Source: Polytrichum commune
Lineage: Eukaryota; Streptophyta; Polytrichopsida; Polytrichales; Polytrichaceae
Direction: 5' to 3'
Assembly: GCA_950295325.1 (NCBI GenBank)
Contig: OX485806.1
Location: 34,288,001 to 34,352,000, forward strand
DNA: 64,000 nt
Of this stretch, positions 24,905-36,735 are shown one piece after another (positions within the stretch are counted from its first letter, which is position 1; every line of letters starts with the position of its first letter). The translations under genes and the position numbers were made by a program. Under the pieces are notes generated by a model, which had not been told where the DNA came from, searched no databases, and saw nothing but the letters and a program-made list of their open reading frames with translations.

Positions 24905-25615
24905 GTAGATATTGCAACATAGAGTGCAACCCACATGCATTTCCCACATTGTGTGAAACATCATAAGAATATTCCCCCTCTTGGGCTAGCTCAATATTCT
25001 TAATTTCAAACATCAATGCTTTTACTATAAGCATCGTCAATTGGTTATAACTTCAAAACACATTGATGCCGCACTTTACCAAACTACGGTGACCATTAAT
25101 GAAAAAAAATGTGTTGTCTTTGTCAAACAAGTTTGGAAAATAATATACGAACTCGTCAAACTCGTATGTTTACTCTCTCACCGACATAGTTCTTTGTTCT
25201 TTAGCTTCTAAAGTGTCAGATTGAGTTTAATATGATCATGTGGCATAAGTGCTCTAACAACAACTCAAATTGAGACCATGTGTTGTATAGGGTCTTGGTT
25301 TAAAGACTCTACTTTAGTCTCAACTCGAGTCCGCCAAAGATGGTTTCATTCCCCCAACACAAAAGACATGGCTTTGAACTTATCGTTCTCAAGCACTCCT
25401 TCAACAAACAAGTTGTCAACCGTTCTTTAAAACAATAGAATGAGTTAAGAACTTAGCATATTGATCACTCGTTCAAGAGCACCAAGGTTATCAAAACTCA
25501 TCACAATGTTTCATCCTTGCATGTGGATGACTTGCCACTTCTGCAATTCATCATTCATTCTCCTCTCAACAGTTATCTAGTCCAAAAAAGTCAACCGTTG
25601 CATGTGTCATGCAAG

Positions 25616-25646
<31 letters not shown>

Positions 25647-28600
25647 AGTATATGAACATCTAGAAGAAATGTTGCGTGGCTTAAGGTATGCATGTGTTGT
25701 TTGGTTTCCTCTTCATAATCAGACCCTATATATTGATTGGTTTGTGGTTCGGTGAGGATCAAAGAGCAAACACCACAAAGGCACATGTTTGAAAGAGATT
25801 GGACTACGTCTTTGAAAATTATTAACTACTCTACACTCAATAGTCAATGCAATTGGGTGGACCTATGTATTTAGTTAAGGAGTCAACAAATATGCGCTTT
25901 CCATAACCATAATTAAAGCAGATTCGGTCCAATTATTCAATCCGATTTTTGTTGATGCTTTGTCATAGATTTGCTAATGCACTACAAGTTTGGTTGTGTA
26001 AATCGAATCGGTAGAAATTGGAGAACATGAAAAACAACCCGAATAACATCCACATACTTTTGACAATGGTGAGGAGTGCGAAGAGAAAGAGGATGAAGCA
26101 TGCATGAGGCCACGGAGATGTAGCCGTCCTCTTTAAGACCTTCAAGGGTGTTTCTTCATAGCTACACAAACAATTTGAGAGATTGCAATGAATATCGGTT
26201 GACAATCTCAATTTTCTCAACTCCAAAATTATCGCCAATAATACGAAATAGTTCTAAAGGTTCACTACCCAACATGGAGACCTTAAATTTTATTTATTTG
26301 TTTATTTGTTTGTTTGTAAAACTCCTTCCCTTGATCTCTATATATACGTATTACCTAAGAGATGCTTTTATAAGTATGAATTTTTTCTTCAATGTTATGA
26401 CCCATGACTGCAAAATATAAAAATATAAAAATATATATATATACATATACATAATTTTGTTTCTTTATGATCCTCCAAGTTTCAATATTAATAACATCAT
26501 CCAACTTCTCATCCATTCATGCTCCTTAGCTTTGGACATTCATACCGATGCCAATTAGCAAGCACACTAATGCCAAGTGATATGACCTTACACTAAATAC
26601 CATAAACATTGTAGTGACTTGTGACCATGACCACCACTTTTAAATTCCCTCATTGATTGAGAAAGGAGTGGTGGTCCCATATTCAATTTACATAAGCTGA
26701 CCGAAAATAAGAGAGACCATTTGAGGAAATGAATGAGAAGGTGAGATAGAATTCTACATGTTAAAAAGTGGGCATTGTTAATGGTTACCCTATTTTTGTA
26801 GCGAAGGAACCCAACTAAGTTGACTCAACATAAAATGAAGGTGACCCTGTACGAGAAAAAAAGAAATTCGTACATTTATATTTTAACCTACATCTTTTAT
26901 TAAACATGCTTCTCGTTATACCCCTTGTGACCAAGGCTTTTGAAGAGTGATGTTGATTTCTCTTGGGAATGGTCTCTGGACCACCCACCACGACCACAAA
27001 GAAATCTGAAATCATTTTCCTCGTGGCCCTTAATGGATCGATGAACATCAATCCAATATTTGTGCAATTGTCTTTCCTCTGAAGTAACTTACTTTTCAAT
27101 GTGGAGTCAAAACATCAAAACAACAAAAAAGGAGCAAGTCTAAGCATACCTTATGGAATGTTCAATTTGTTCTTGATGCTTGTCCAACCCTTATCTCATG
27201 CAAAAAAAATCATGTTTATTTATAAATTTCAAAGAAACCTCAACAATTGTATTGACATGAATTTGAGCCCATCAACCCTACCTCAAAAGTCTCCGAGGTA
27301 TACTACAGACATGTGATATTTTATTTTGAAGTACTACCGAAGGTTGAGTCTACCCTTGCTTTTTCTTTTATATAAATATTCGAGTCATTGAGCATTGACT
27401 TGAAGCCTAGGGGTAGTGACCCCAAAGGTAAGTCACAAGGGATGATGATGGTGTGGTGATTTACGCAACCCAACGTTTGACTACAAAATCTATTGGTTGC
27501 TTTTATACCATTCACATGTGGTCAATACATTCCGTTAGGTATGTTACAAACCATGCAAAAGTTCCAAGCATTTGTGGGAATCAAATTCATACGGAACCAC
27601 CTCGGTACTTTCACTATACGCATCTATGTACTATTCTTGGTTTTTGTGTTGTTTTATTTTTCCATTCAAATATATAAGTTTAATGTTGACTTCGCAACAA
27701 CATCCATCAACTCTTACCCCGTAAATGGATGTGTTCTTCAACTTTGTATCAACAATTTTACTTCATTGATATTTCATAAAGCAAGCTTGCAAGTCTCACT
27801 TTATACCAAATATTCAAATCACACAAAACCTCGAGGATCGTAAGGGTTGCATGTTAAAGAGGCCCATCATGAGGTTTCAAGTCACCACATATATTATTTC
27901 ATTTGAATATGTTTAAGTTGACTTTGGTGGTATTTCTAGTTGTCAAAAGTGACCTCATAGAAAATGAACCCATTATGAGTATCGTTCTTCTTGTCTAAGA
28001 TACAAATAGGAACTTGAGGGATATTTGGGTCCGTATGAATGATGTAGATTCATATACAAGTATGCATATCATATTCTAGTACATTACTATATTTTGTTAT
28101 ATACGATTGTATTTTTACCTCCTCTTTGTAGTACGTTATATTTAATATGTGTTCCACCTCATAGACCAAGTAAATTTTATTTCAATACTCGTAGTCCAAG
28201 CTCATGCATTGTATTGGGTAGTCCAAATGATTCCAGTGCCTTCAAAAAGCTGGGGATTTGAGGTGTCTACATAAACTCAACCATACTGCAGATGATAAAA
28301 TTCATTATAATAATCTCTATTGCTTTTTCTTGATCATTCAGCTACATAAGTGGCAATAGGAACCTTGGTTTAGTCTAGTGGAACCCAACCTCATACGATT
28401 TTATTATTATTATTATTATTAGTGAAACTCGTTTATTCGTGATGAATGGGTTTACATAGACACCACAAAGCCCAAACCACCTTCAAGAGTTAATGTACAC
28501 CTTGCCCACTCCTTGAGTGACAATGTTAAACATTCGTATCAACCAATGGCGGTCATTGTACCTAACGTACATAGAACAATGACACTTGGGCAATGACATC

Positions 28601-29658
28601 ATAGTGGAGAACAACCTGTAAAGCATATGCACACCTCACCACATACAACTCAAATATAGGTGTCCAATTAAGGGTTGGTTTGCACTAGAGTGTGGGTCCA
28701 AGAAACTTGTGGTCCAAAATACCCCTTCGTGAACTTTACTTGTGGAATAAAGATTAGACCTGAGCTTGAAAATTGGCATGTAAATTGACGCCACTTCATT
28801 TCCCATGCTTTAGACTCAAACCCTAGTGTAAACTTCTTGGGTCCAAATTTGTGCTCTCGACTAATGGGATCGCTATGAAAGTTTTAAAATCAAGCAATCA
28901 TGTTAGTTTGAAGCAAAATCAAAACCTCAAACACCCCCCCCCCCTTTTCCTGCAGGCGCCAAAAAAAAAAAACAACGTCTTCTCCAAAACGACTCCAACC
29001 AATGCTAAGGGTGCTAGAAGAATAATGCGGCTATCAAAATGTTGCCTTTAAACACATTCTATTTTGAGATTTTGACTTTGAAAATCCTCACATAACATTA
29101 TTAAGTAGCGTGCATTCATTCATGTGGGCCCTAACAATATAACTATGGGATGCCCATCTAGTGTAGATTCAATCTATGTACATGATGCTTATGACCTTTA
29201 TAAAAGACTTGGTCAAACAAATGTGCTCGTTATAATTGATATTTAGAATACCCAAATCATCGTGGATGATGATAAGGGTTTAAGCAATGTTTTGGACTTG
29301 GACCTTAATAGAAGGGCCGGTTCACATGGGGTCCCAAATCCCCAGTCCCACTCATGTTAGCAAGTCCCAACATGAAGGCAAAGTCCCAACTTCTGAGCCT
29401 CAAGAAACCATAAAAATACGGTTAATTACCATTAAATTTGAATCTAAGAGTTGGGTCTAGCTTTTTTATTCAACCCAACTCTCAACACAAGTCCCAAACC
29501 TCACCGACATAAAGTGATGCCATGTAAGCATCCATGTCGAACTTGGCACCGACCCATGTGAAGTGGTAAGGTAAATCCCAACTTCAATGCTCTCAACGGC
29601 TGAGATTGCACGGATCGACCTCAAGCGACTTGGGACTTAGGACTTGGAGCCCGTCGTA
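24905..29658. other. Gene-poor AT-rich repeat region
   Basis: No gene supported. A CT repeat lies at 25620-25648. 25735-26050 matches 23590-24060 in the same orientation (GTGAGGATCAAAGAG, CTACACTCAATAGT, AACATGAAAAA-type blocks). 28668 starts a TAAGGGTTGGTTTGCACTA repeat end. The short open frames here lack domains. Confidence 0.5.
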
Positions 29659-29662
29659 TTAA

Positions 29663-29973
29663 GGTAGCGGGGCACATTCCCACTCGGGTCCTTAAACCGC
29701 TCACTAGACCTATCCAAACAAGAGGTACATTATAGCTTCCAACCTCAAATTTCTATGTAATCATGGTGTACATTTTTTGGGTGAGTGGTTTTGGGTACCC
29801 CTATGAGTTCTCCTTCCAAAATTCATAACTAATTCAATATTAATCCAAAATTAATTATTCCAATTGGTTCAATTTTCAATGTACTTTGCACATCTTCCAA
29901 GATTGATTCCCCCTTAATAACTCCCCAATGAACATGCCAATCTGAAATTCGAGCGGGAATGTGCCCCGCTACC
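29663..29973. mobile_element. MITE flanked by TTAA
   Basis: A 311-base element with inverted ends GGTAGCGGGGCACATTCCC (left) and GGGAATGTGCCCCGCTACC (right), extending to about 24 bases with one mismatch (CACTCG against CGCTCG). TTAA lies on both sides (29659-29662 and 29974-29977). TTAA duplication is the piggyBac habit; a TTA/TAA duplication inside it (Harbinger) cannot be excluded. Confidence 0.85.
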
Positions 29974-30323
29974 TTAAGCAACCCTAATCTATAAAACCCC
30001 GCCGGGGGGCCTTAATGCGATTGCCACCTACGTTATTGTATCGTGATTCCATATGGGTTTAGAGTCCTTTGTTTTTCTTGGTCCTCAAATATCTCATTCA
30101 AAGCGAGGTATAGCGAGGGTTTAGGCCACGCTTTGTTGGGTGGTTGCCAAGTGGCACGTGAGAAAGGGAAACAATGCTTTTTGCCATGAAGATCGGGCCG
30201 CACCCGGAGTCCACTTGGAGTGCTCCAGGCCTTGTGTCAGGATCAGGGTTTTGTCCCACACCAAGCGGTGATGTGTCGTGGCCACATTCAACCTTTTGCT
30301 TTGGTTGTTTCAACACTATATTA
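29974..30323. other. Short spacer between two MITEs
   Basis: No gene seen; moderately GC-rich around 30000-30290. Confidence 0.4.
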
Positions 30324-30784
30324 GGGCCACTTCACACACGAGACCGAGAGCCCGTGACCATTCCACTTCAAGCACTCTCATTGGTGGAAAAAGGCGGAGC
30401 CGGTCCGAGTTCACTTCACACTACGCTTGAGGGACCAACGGTGTATGTGAACGCAAGGTGGATGTAAAGTCTACACGGCATCGAACCGATCATGTTTCAT
30501 GATCACTTGGATTATTTTCAAAAACCACCTCTTGGACGTAGGCCTAACACATAACCGGGAGATCGTGGCACTCTGAACGCTCACAACTATTGGTTTATCC
30601 TATTTTATCATGTGTGAGGACCCTTTGGTTGAGGGCCCGGTCACATATGACTTCACACTACACTTGGGGGTTTGTGACCACACTACATGATTTTTGGAGG
30701 TGTCTTGGGATGGCCTTTGGGCACTTTCTTTCGGGCTCTCACAATTTCATGGTCACGGCTCTTGGCTTGTGTGTGAAGTGGCCC
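30324..30784. mobile_element. Tourist-like MITE, copy 2
   Basis: A 461-base copy with ends GGGCCACTTCACACACGAG and CTTGTGTGTGAAGTGGCCC, flanked by TTA on the left and TTG on the right. Same orientation as copy 1; shorter through internal deletions after GATGTAAAGTCTACACGG and near the middle. Confidence 0.9.
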
Positions 30785-33454
30785 TTGTATTGTGTTTATG
30801 CCCCCTTCCCACCCGACTTTACCAAATAACCAAAGTCTTTCCTCAAAACCAGATGAAGCTCTCTCGATTATAGCGGAGGCATCCCGGCTATCCCAATGCA
30901 CCTACAAGAACTTGCTCCGGAGACTGTCGAGTAGGTTTTAGTTAAGTAGTTTTCTCATGTGTTCATTGTTTTATCTCCCAAGCAATGAATGTTGGATGAT
31001 TTTCACAATCATAGGTTTACCTCGCAACTAGTTCATAAGACTTTGAGCCTATAATGGTTATCAATGTATGGCTCTCCTAGATTTGCATTCTAGGATGAAG
31101 AGATATGCTACATTTTAGAAGGTTATGATCACTTTAAAATTGGCGTTATTTTAGCTAGCATGTTGGATGTTCATATGTTAATCTCGAGGACTGTTGATGC
31201 CAAGGTTACATATTAATATTCAAGCCAACAACGATCTCTTTCCATGATCAAACACGATTCTCTAAATTTTAGCTAAGCACGTTGACTCGGTGGATTAGGG
31301 TTATTTGGATTTCAAGCATGTTATTTGAGAATCATTGTCTCAGATTGCTAAGGCCAACGTAACATAACCGAACATTTTGAAGAATGTTATGTAGATGTGT
31401 GCTCTTTGAGTTGGGCCCATGTTAGTCTCACCTAAAGTGAAAACATGACCAAGTATTCAAAATTAGCATCAAATACCTAAAAGTAGTCCATTAGGTTTCA
31501 GTCAAGGTGAGTTAACCACAAACAAGTATTGGAGGAGTTTTTAGTATTTCTCTTTACCTTAGGAAGATTGGTGGAAGCTGAACTCATAGAGCAAGACATC
31601 TAAGCCTAGTCCAATTTTGAGGTTCCCTTTGGGAAATATTGAGCATGTTTCAACTGGTGTTGTGTGGGTATTGTTATTTTCATACATTAGTGGGTAAGTG
31701 TAACATTTTGCAAGCATGGAGGAGTATATGCATTGCAAAACTACTCTCCGATCATGAGGGATGGAGAGGAGCCTTGAGAACACAACAACATGAAGTTTGA
31801 CCTCTTGTTCCTCCCCTCCTCTCTTGTTCTCTTGTTCTCTTGCTCCTTGTGTTCCTTTTATTTCTATTACAACTTAAGAGAGTTTCTTGATCCCATACAC
31901 ATTGGACCACTTGTAAATATCGTGAGTCAACCCCATTCACATTGAGGCTTTCTACTTTTACAATGTGGGTATTCAATGGAAGCACGAAGCTTAATACATG
32001 ATGAGTCATGGTATCCAAAACATTTGTATAATGTCCAAGAGTATATGGGCGATCATGGGATTCTAAAATGGTCATTGTGTGCATCAATCAAGTGGATGTG
32101 AATATTAAATAGGTATTGATATTTAGGGATGGAATACCATCACTATACACATGGACATGAAGATGAATCAATACTTTGTTGATGTTGCCACTTCAAATTC
32201 GCAACAAACATCTTATTGAGCTTCTCCAATATGTCATGTGATTTCATTACACTTGTAGGAGTAACTTTAATCAGTTGTTCATAAAAATGTATCTAAGAAT
32301 TGAGCATGATGGTGAGCATCTGCCCATTTCATAATAGGTGAAGGTCTCTCATCAACATCTAAAGAACCCAAGGGCTCTACATTAAGATCAAACTTGTTGT
32401 GAAAGAGACAAAAGCTAATGAGTATGTTGATTAGGTTTTGGGATAGAGAACCTAGTTTCCTTAGTTCCCATGTTTTAACATCATTTTACATTAGAATTTC
32501 TTCTATCCACATCTCATATATGAAAATTACATAAATTTAATACTAATCATGTACTTATACCGATATGGGATATATTACCTCTATAATATGACATTTTGGG
32601 GATCCATTAATGTTGTATTAACCATGTCACAATCGCATCATAGAAGGTTGATTTTCACTAGAAAGTTTGGTTTACAAATTTGTGTCATTATATTGAGATT
32701 GTTGTATTATCGAGTGTCATATTGAAGAGGTAGCATTGTAACTCACAATGTGTTTACTTGCAATTGGGGTTTTAGTCACTACACTATATATTGTATCTAG
32801 TGTCATATGGTAATTTATGTGATTGTGGCAACTTTTCTAATGACACTCCCTATGAATAATCGTACAAGTATTGTCATCCCAACTTACTTCTTTAATTCAT
32901 CCGAATGCCAATTATTGAAACAAAAGCATGGTATATTCTGCACCCTAACATTTATGTAATGATATTTTGTCATGGATGATTAAGATTTGGATGAAAATCA
33001 CTCAATAAGTGACATGAACCGCAACATTGTAAATCTATAATGCCCAAAAAAATTTATAACAATTGGTGAATAAGGTTAGGTGTACATTTAGTGTTCATGA
33101 CACTACACGGGCGAATTACAATTGGTATTGAGCTAAGACAAACATAATTGGTGACACTAAATACAACATTTAGAGTACTACACCATGTATGGTATTTAGC
33201 ATCACACACATAATAGTGACACTTGCCAATAACATGTTCAATTATGTCTTCTCCTTGCATATTAGAAAGTAAAACTATCATCTGAAATATATCCAACGTG
33301 CTACTCTACATGTCATAATGTTGATAAATTTTTACTTTAAAATATCACTTATGTTGACAAGTAGTTTCATATTGACAATTAGCAAACACGACACTTTGAG
33401 ACCTCTAGGCATCTAGTTTAGGCCCTTCGCAATAAATAGTGTACGTGACACTAA
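30785..33454. other. Gene-poor spacer
   Basis: No supported gene. 31800-31860 holds a worn CTCTTGTT repeat. 32700-33450 is largely TTTAGTGT-family sequence resembling 19370-19810, including TGGATGATTAAGATTTGGAT and CATTGTAAATCTATAATGCC. Confidence 0.5.
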
Positions 33455-33953
33455 GGGTCACTTCACACACGAGCCAAGAGCCATGACCATGAAATTGTGA
33501 GAGCCCAAAAGAAAGTGTCGAAAGGCCGTCCCAAGACACCTCCAAAATCATATAGTGTGGTCACGGACCCTAAGTGTAGCATGAAGTCACATGTGACCGG
33601 GCCCTCAACCAAATGCTACTTCAATGAATGTGTATTCATACATGTCCTCACACACGATTAAAATAGTATAAATCAACGGTTGTGAGCATTCGGAATGCCA
33701 TGGTCTCCTGATTATGTGTTGGGCCTACGTCCAAGAGGTGGTTTTTGAAAACAGTCCAAGTGACCATGAAACATGATCCATTCGATGCCATGTAGGAATC
33801 CATGTAGACTTCACATCCATCTTGCATTCACATACTCCATTGGTCCCTCAAGCGTAGAGTGAAGCAAACTTGGACCGGCTCCGCCTTTTCCACCAATGAG
33901 AGTGCTTGAAGTGGAACGGTCACGGGCTCTCGGTCTCGTGTGTGAAGTGGCCC
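33455..33953. mobile_element. Tourist-like MITE, copy 3 (inverted)
   Basis: A 499-base copy in the opposite orientation, with ends GGGTCACTTCACACACGAG and CTCGTGTGTGAAGTGGCCC and perfect TAA flanks (33452-33454 and 33954-33956). It inserted into a TTTAGTGT-family repeat: ACACTAA continues with ATACCATAAAG on the far side. Confidence 0.92.
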
Positions 33954-35559
33954 TAAATACCATAAAGAATATAATGTAATGAACTTTAATTACAGCTGCT
34001 AGGTGACGTCCACCCAACATGTGATATTAAAAGGGGTTGGTGCGTGCATATACCGAGGTAATATACCAACCTATGGATTAGTAGTCAAGGAACTTAATGC
34101 CTGTAGATTTTAATTTAGTTGCTGACTCATCAGCCTAGCTGGCATCGCGAGTCCAGGCCTTTACCGCTAAGTCAGGGGGCAGCTTTGCCCAACTGCTCTT
34201 CTTCGGAATAGGTTTATATTAGACCTTTCTTTCTATCTTTCTTTCTTTCTTTCGGAAAGATATCTTCAAATTGAGCACCAAAGTCCCCACCACGTAAAAG
34301 ATGACCGTAGAGAGTGCTCTATTTCATCTTTACAAGTGTTGGAATGTACATTACAATACACTAAAGAATTGTATTTAGTGTCACCAGTTCTATTCCGTCT
34401 TGTTGAATACTAATTGTAAGCCGCCCGTGTAGTGTCACCAACACTGAATGTAAACCTAACAATATTTTTTCATATTTTATTTCAAAATATTGAGAATTTG
34501 TAGTAGAAAATTAAAGTGGGCCACAATAATTAGAAAATTAATGCGGGTGGTTATATATTTGGGTGTTACTTTTGGTGTGAGGTGATTGTTTATTTTTATA
34601 TAAGGTGTTGGTCGGAAGTCTTCACGAGGACTTAGGGGTAGACTCAAAGGTCTTCGACCCACATTAATTCCACCTTGACTAGGAAAAATAGTGTGGCCCA
34701 CGTTAATTATCTCCACGCTAATCTCCACCCACACTAATAGGACTATACATTGTAGTTTATGTATGGGATACAAGTGGGTCTTTGCCAATGTGAGCATGAC
34801 ATGTGGCAAAATTTGAAGGATGAAGAATTGTTCTTTGTCGGAGTAGAGAGCCCACTATGGTAACTCCTAAAGGTCAAGGCATACATTTTTGTTTGGGCAA
34901 TCACCTATGTCCTGACATACCAACATACACATTTACATTATAATATTATGATTTTGGATGTATGGACGATCGAAAAATGTCTGTGAATAAACATAATTTT
35001 GCAAAGACGTTATATGTATGATCATATCTATCATAAATGGTGACGATTTTAAGTTGTTGAAATGGAGTGAACTATTTTAGACGATTTCGGGTACATTTCG
35101 CTTTGGCTTGTAGGGATTAACCCTTGACCCATTATTGTATGAGCATGTCTCCATCTAGTCAAGCAATATTACACCCTTGAGTTCACCAATCATTAATGAT
35201 ATTGTTTTAACCTGGGATCTTTTTATACCAAAGTAAGCACATCAATAGTGTATGTTGCCGAAATGAAGTTGGCACGATTCACATGACTCGTATGACATGA
35301 TGTTTTCAATACAAGTTGTGTTTTTATTACTGCGCCCTTGCTCCCACAACATTACTATATGCTTCCTCAACCTTTCTAAATAAAACAAATGCTATTTTTC
35401 ATGGGAATTGTATCATGTTATTAAGAACCAAGTTATTATTTTTCACAATCACAACATGTTTATTTATAATAATGTATGCATATCCATGTTAGAGTTTAGG
35501 CCATTTGTCATAGAGGAGACTTTGTATATCAACAAAGTATTGCCATTCTACTCAAATTT
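33954..35559. other. Gene-poor spacer with possible tRNA-derived relic
   Basis: On the minus strand 34110-34215 includes TGACTTAGCGGTAAAGGCC, which looks like a worn polymerase III A box of a tRNA-derived SINE, ending in a TTTC-repeat tail (34226-34254 on plus). No B box is convincing. 34320-34470 is an inverted TTTAGTGT fragment. No gene is seen. Confidence 0.35.
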
Positions 35560-36735
35560 TGTCACATGGCGTGCACGCATTGGTGGGACCTACTCAAATC
35601 CAATGTGGAAACTACATTCAAACGCCCTCTATGGTAGAGTGATAACATGAAAATGACAATCCTATTTTTGGAATGTTTGGGCCATTCCGCAGAGCATTCT
35701 CTTATAGAAAACAATGACATAAGTTATTCCCATTATGAAAAAACCATGCCTCCTATGACCCTATGTTTCTTACGGTGATCCACACATTCAAACATATCCA
35801 CCTCATGCATGATATTATAGTATGTCATAGGGTCCAACATAGTTTCAACAAAACTCCTTAACGACGTGCATGAACTCTTCCCAATGAAAATTGCATTAGA
35901 TAATGACCATTGCTTGTCCCAGCTTGTGGTCACTTTATGCTCAACCGGGTCCATCCAATGATACATCTGATGCATAATGTACCACGTATCATGCGTACAT
36001 TCGTTGAGGCATCCTTAATCCAACATGGAAACTACCATAACATTATTCAGATTCACAATAGTGGTATGTGGGATTGACAGTATTTCATGGAATATTCCAT
36101 GAGATACCCACATGCAAACTAAACATGGGGAAAATTCCACACAATATTGTCAATCTCACAAAACACTATTATGAATATGAATAATGTTATGACATTCCAA
36201 CACCCTCTACAATATACAAATAATGAAGATCCCATTCTTGAAATGTTTAGAGCATTCACCACATATGATTTTCTATATTAACAAAATAATGACCTTATAC
36301 TCGCACTCTACCACATGCCATGCGTACCTTGGTTAGGACCCGCTTTAATCCAACGTGGAAACCGTACATTCCAACTCCATCTATGATGAAGTGATCATTT
36401 GGAGACGATAATCCCATTTTTAAAACATTTGGGTCATTTTCACCGCAGAAAGATTCTTTATCTTTCATGTAATAATTACATTACATTATAGGCATATTCT
36501 CCCACGTGGCATGCGTACATTGGTTAGGACCTACTTGAATCCCCACGTGTAAACTACATTCCAATGCCCTCTACATACTGATCATTTGAAAGCGACGGTC
36601 CCAGGTTAGGCCATTTTACTCCTATTCTAGCGTACTCACGTTTTACCACGTGGCATGCGTACATTGCTTAGAACCTGTTTGAATCTCCACGTGGAGATAT
36701 GTGTATATACCAACCCCCTCTACGGTAGTGACTAT
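35560..36735. repeat. Irregular tandem repeat with G-box motifs upstream of GPCAT
   Basis: A unit carrying TGGCATGCGTACATTGGTTA, AATCCA(A/C)(C/G)GTGGAAAC and a CATTCCAA(C/T)(G/T)CCCTCTA block recurs at about 35565, 36310, 36500 and 36645, with partial units near 36000 and 36150. CACGTG occurs at 36503, 36544, 36647 and 36688. The 36060-36180 part is also a near palindrome around TGGAATATTCCA. Confidence 0.8.

Noticed and set aside
30174-30467. 97-codon open frame
   Set aside because: It runs into the Tourist-like MITE and has no coding signature.
34110-34260. Functional tRNA gene
   Set aside because: Only an A-box-like stretch is visible; no cloverleaf can be folded. At most a SINE relic.
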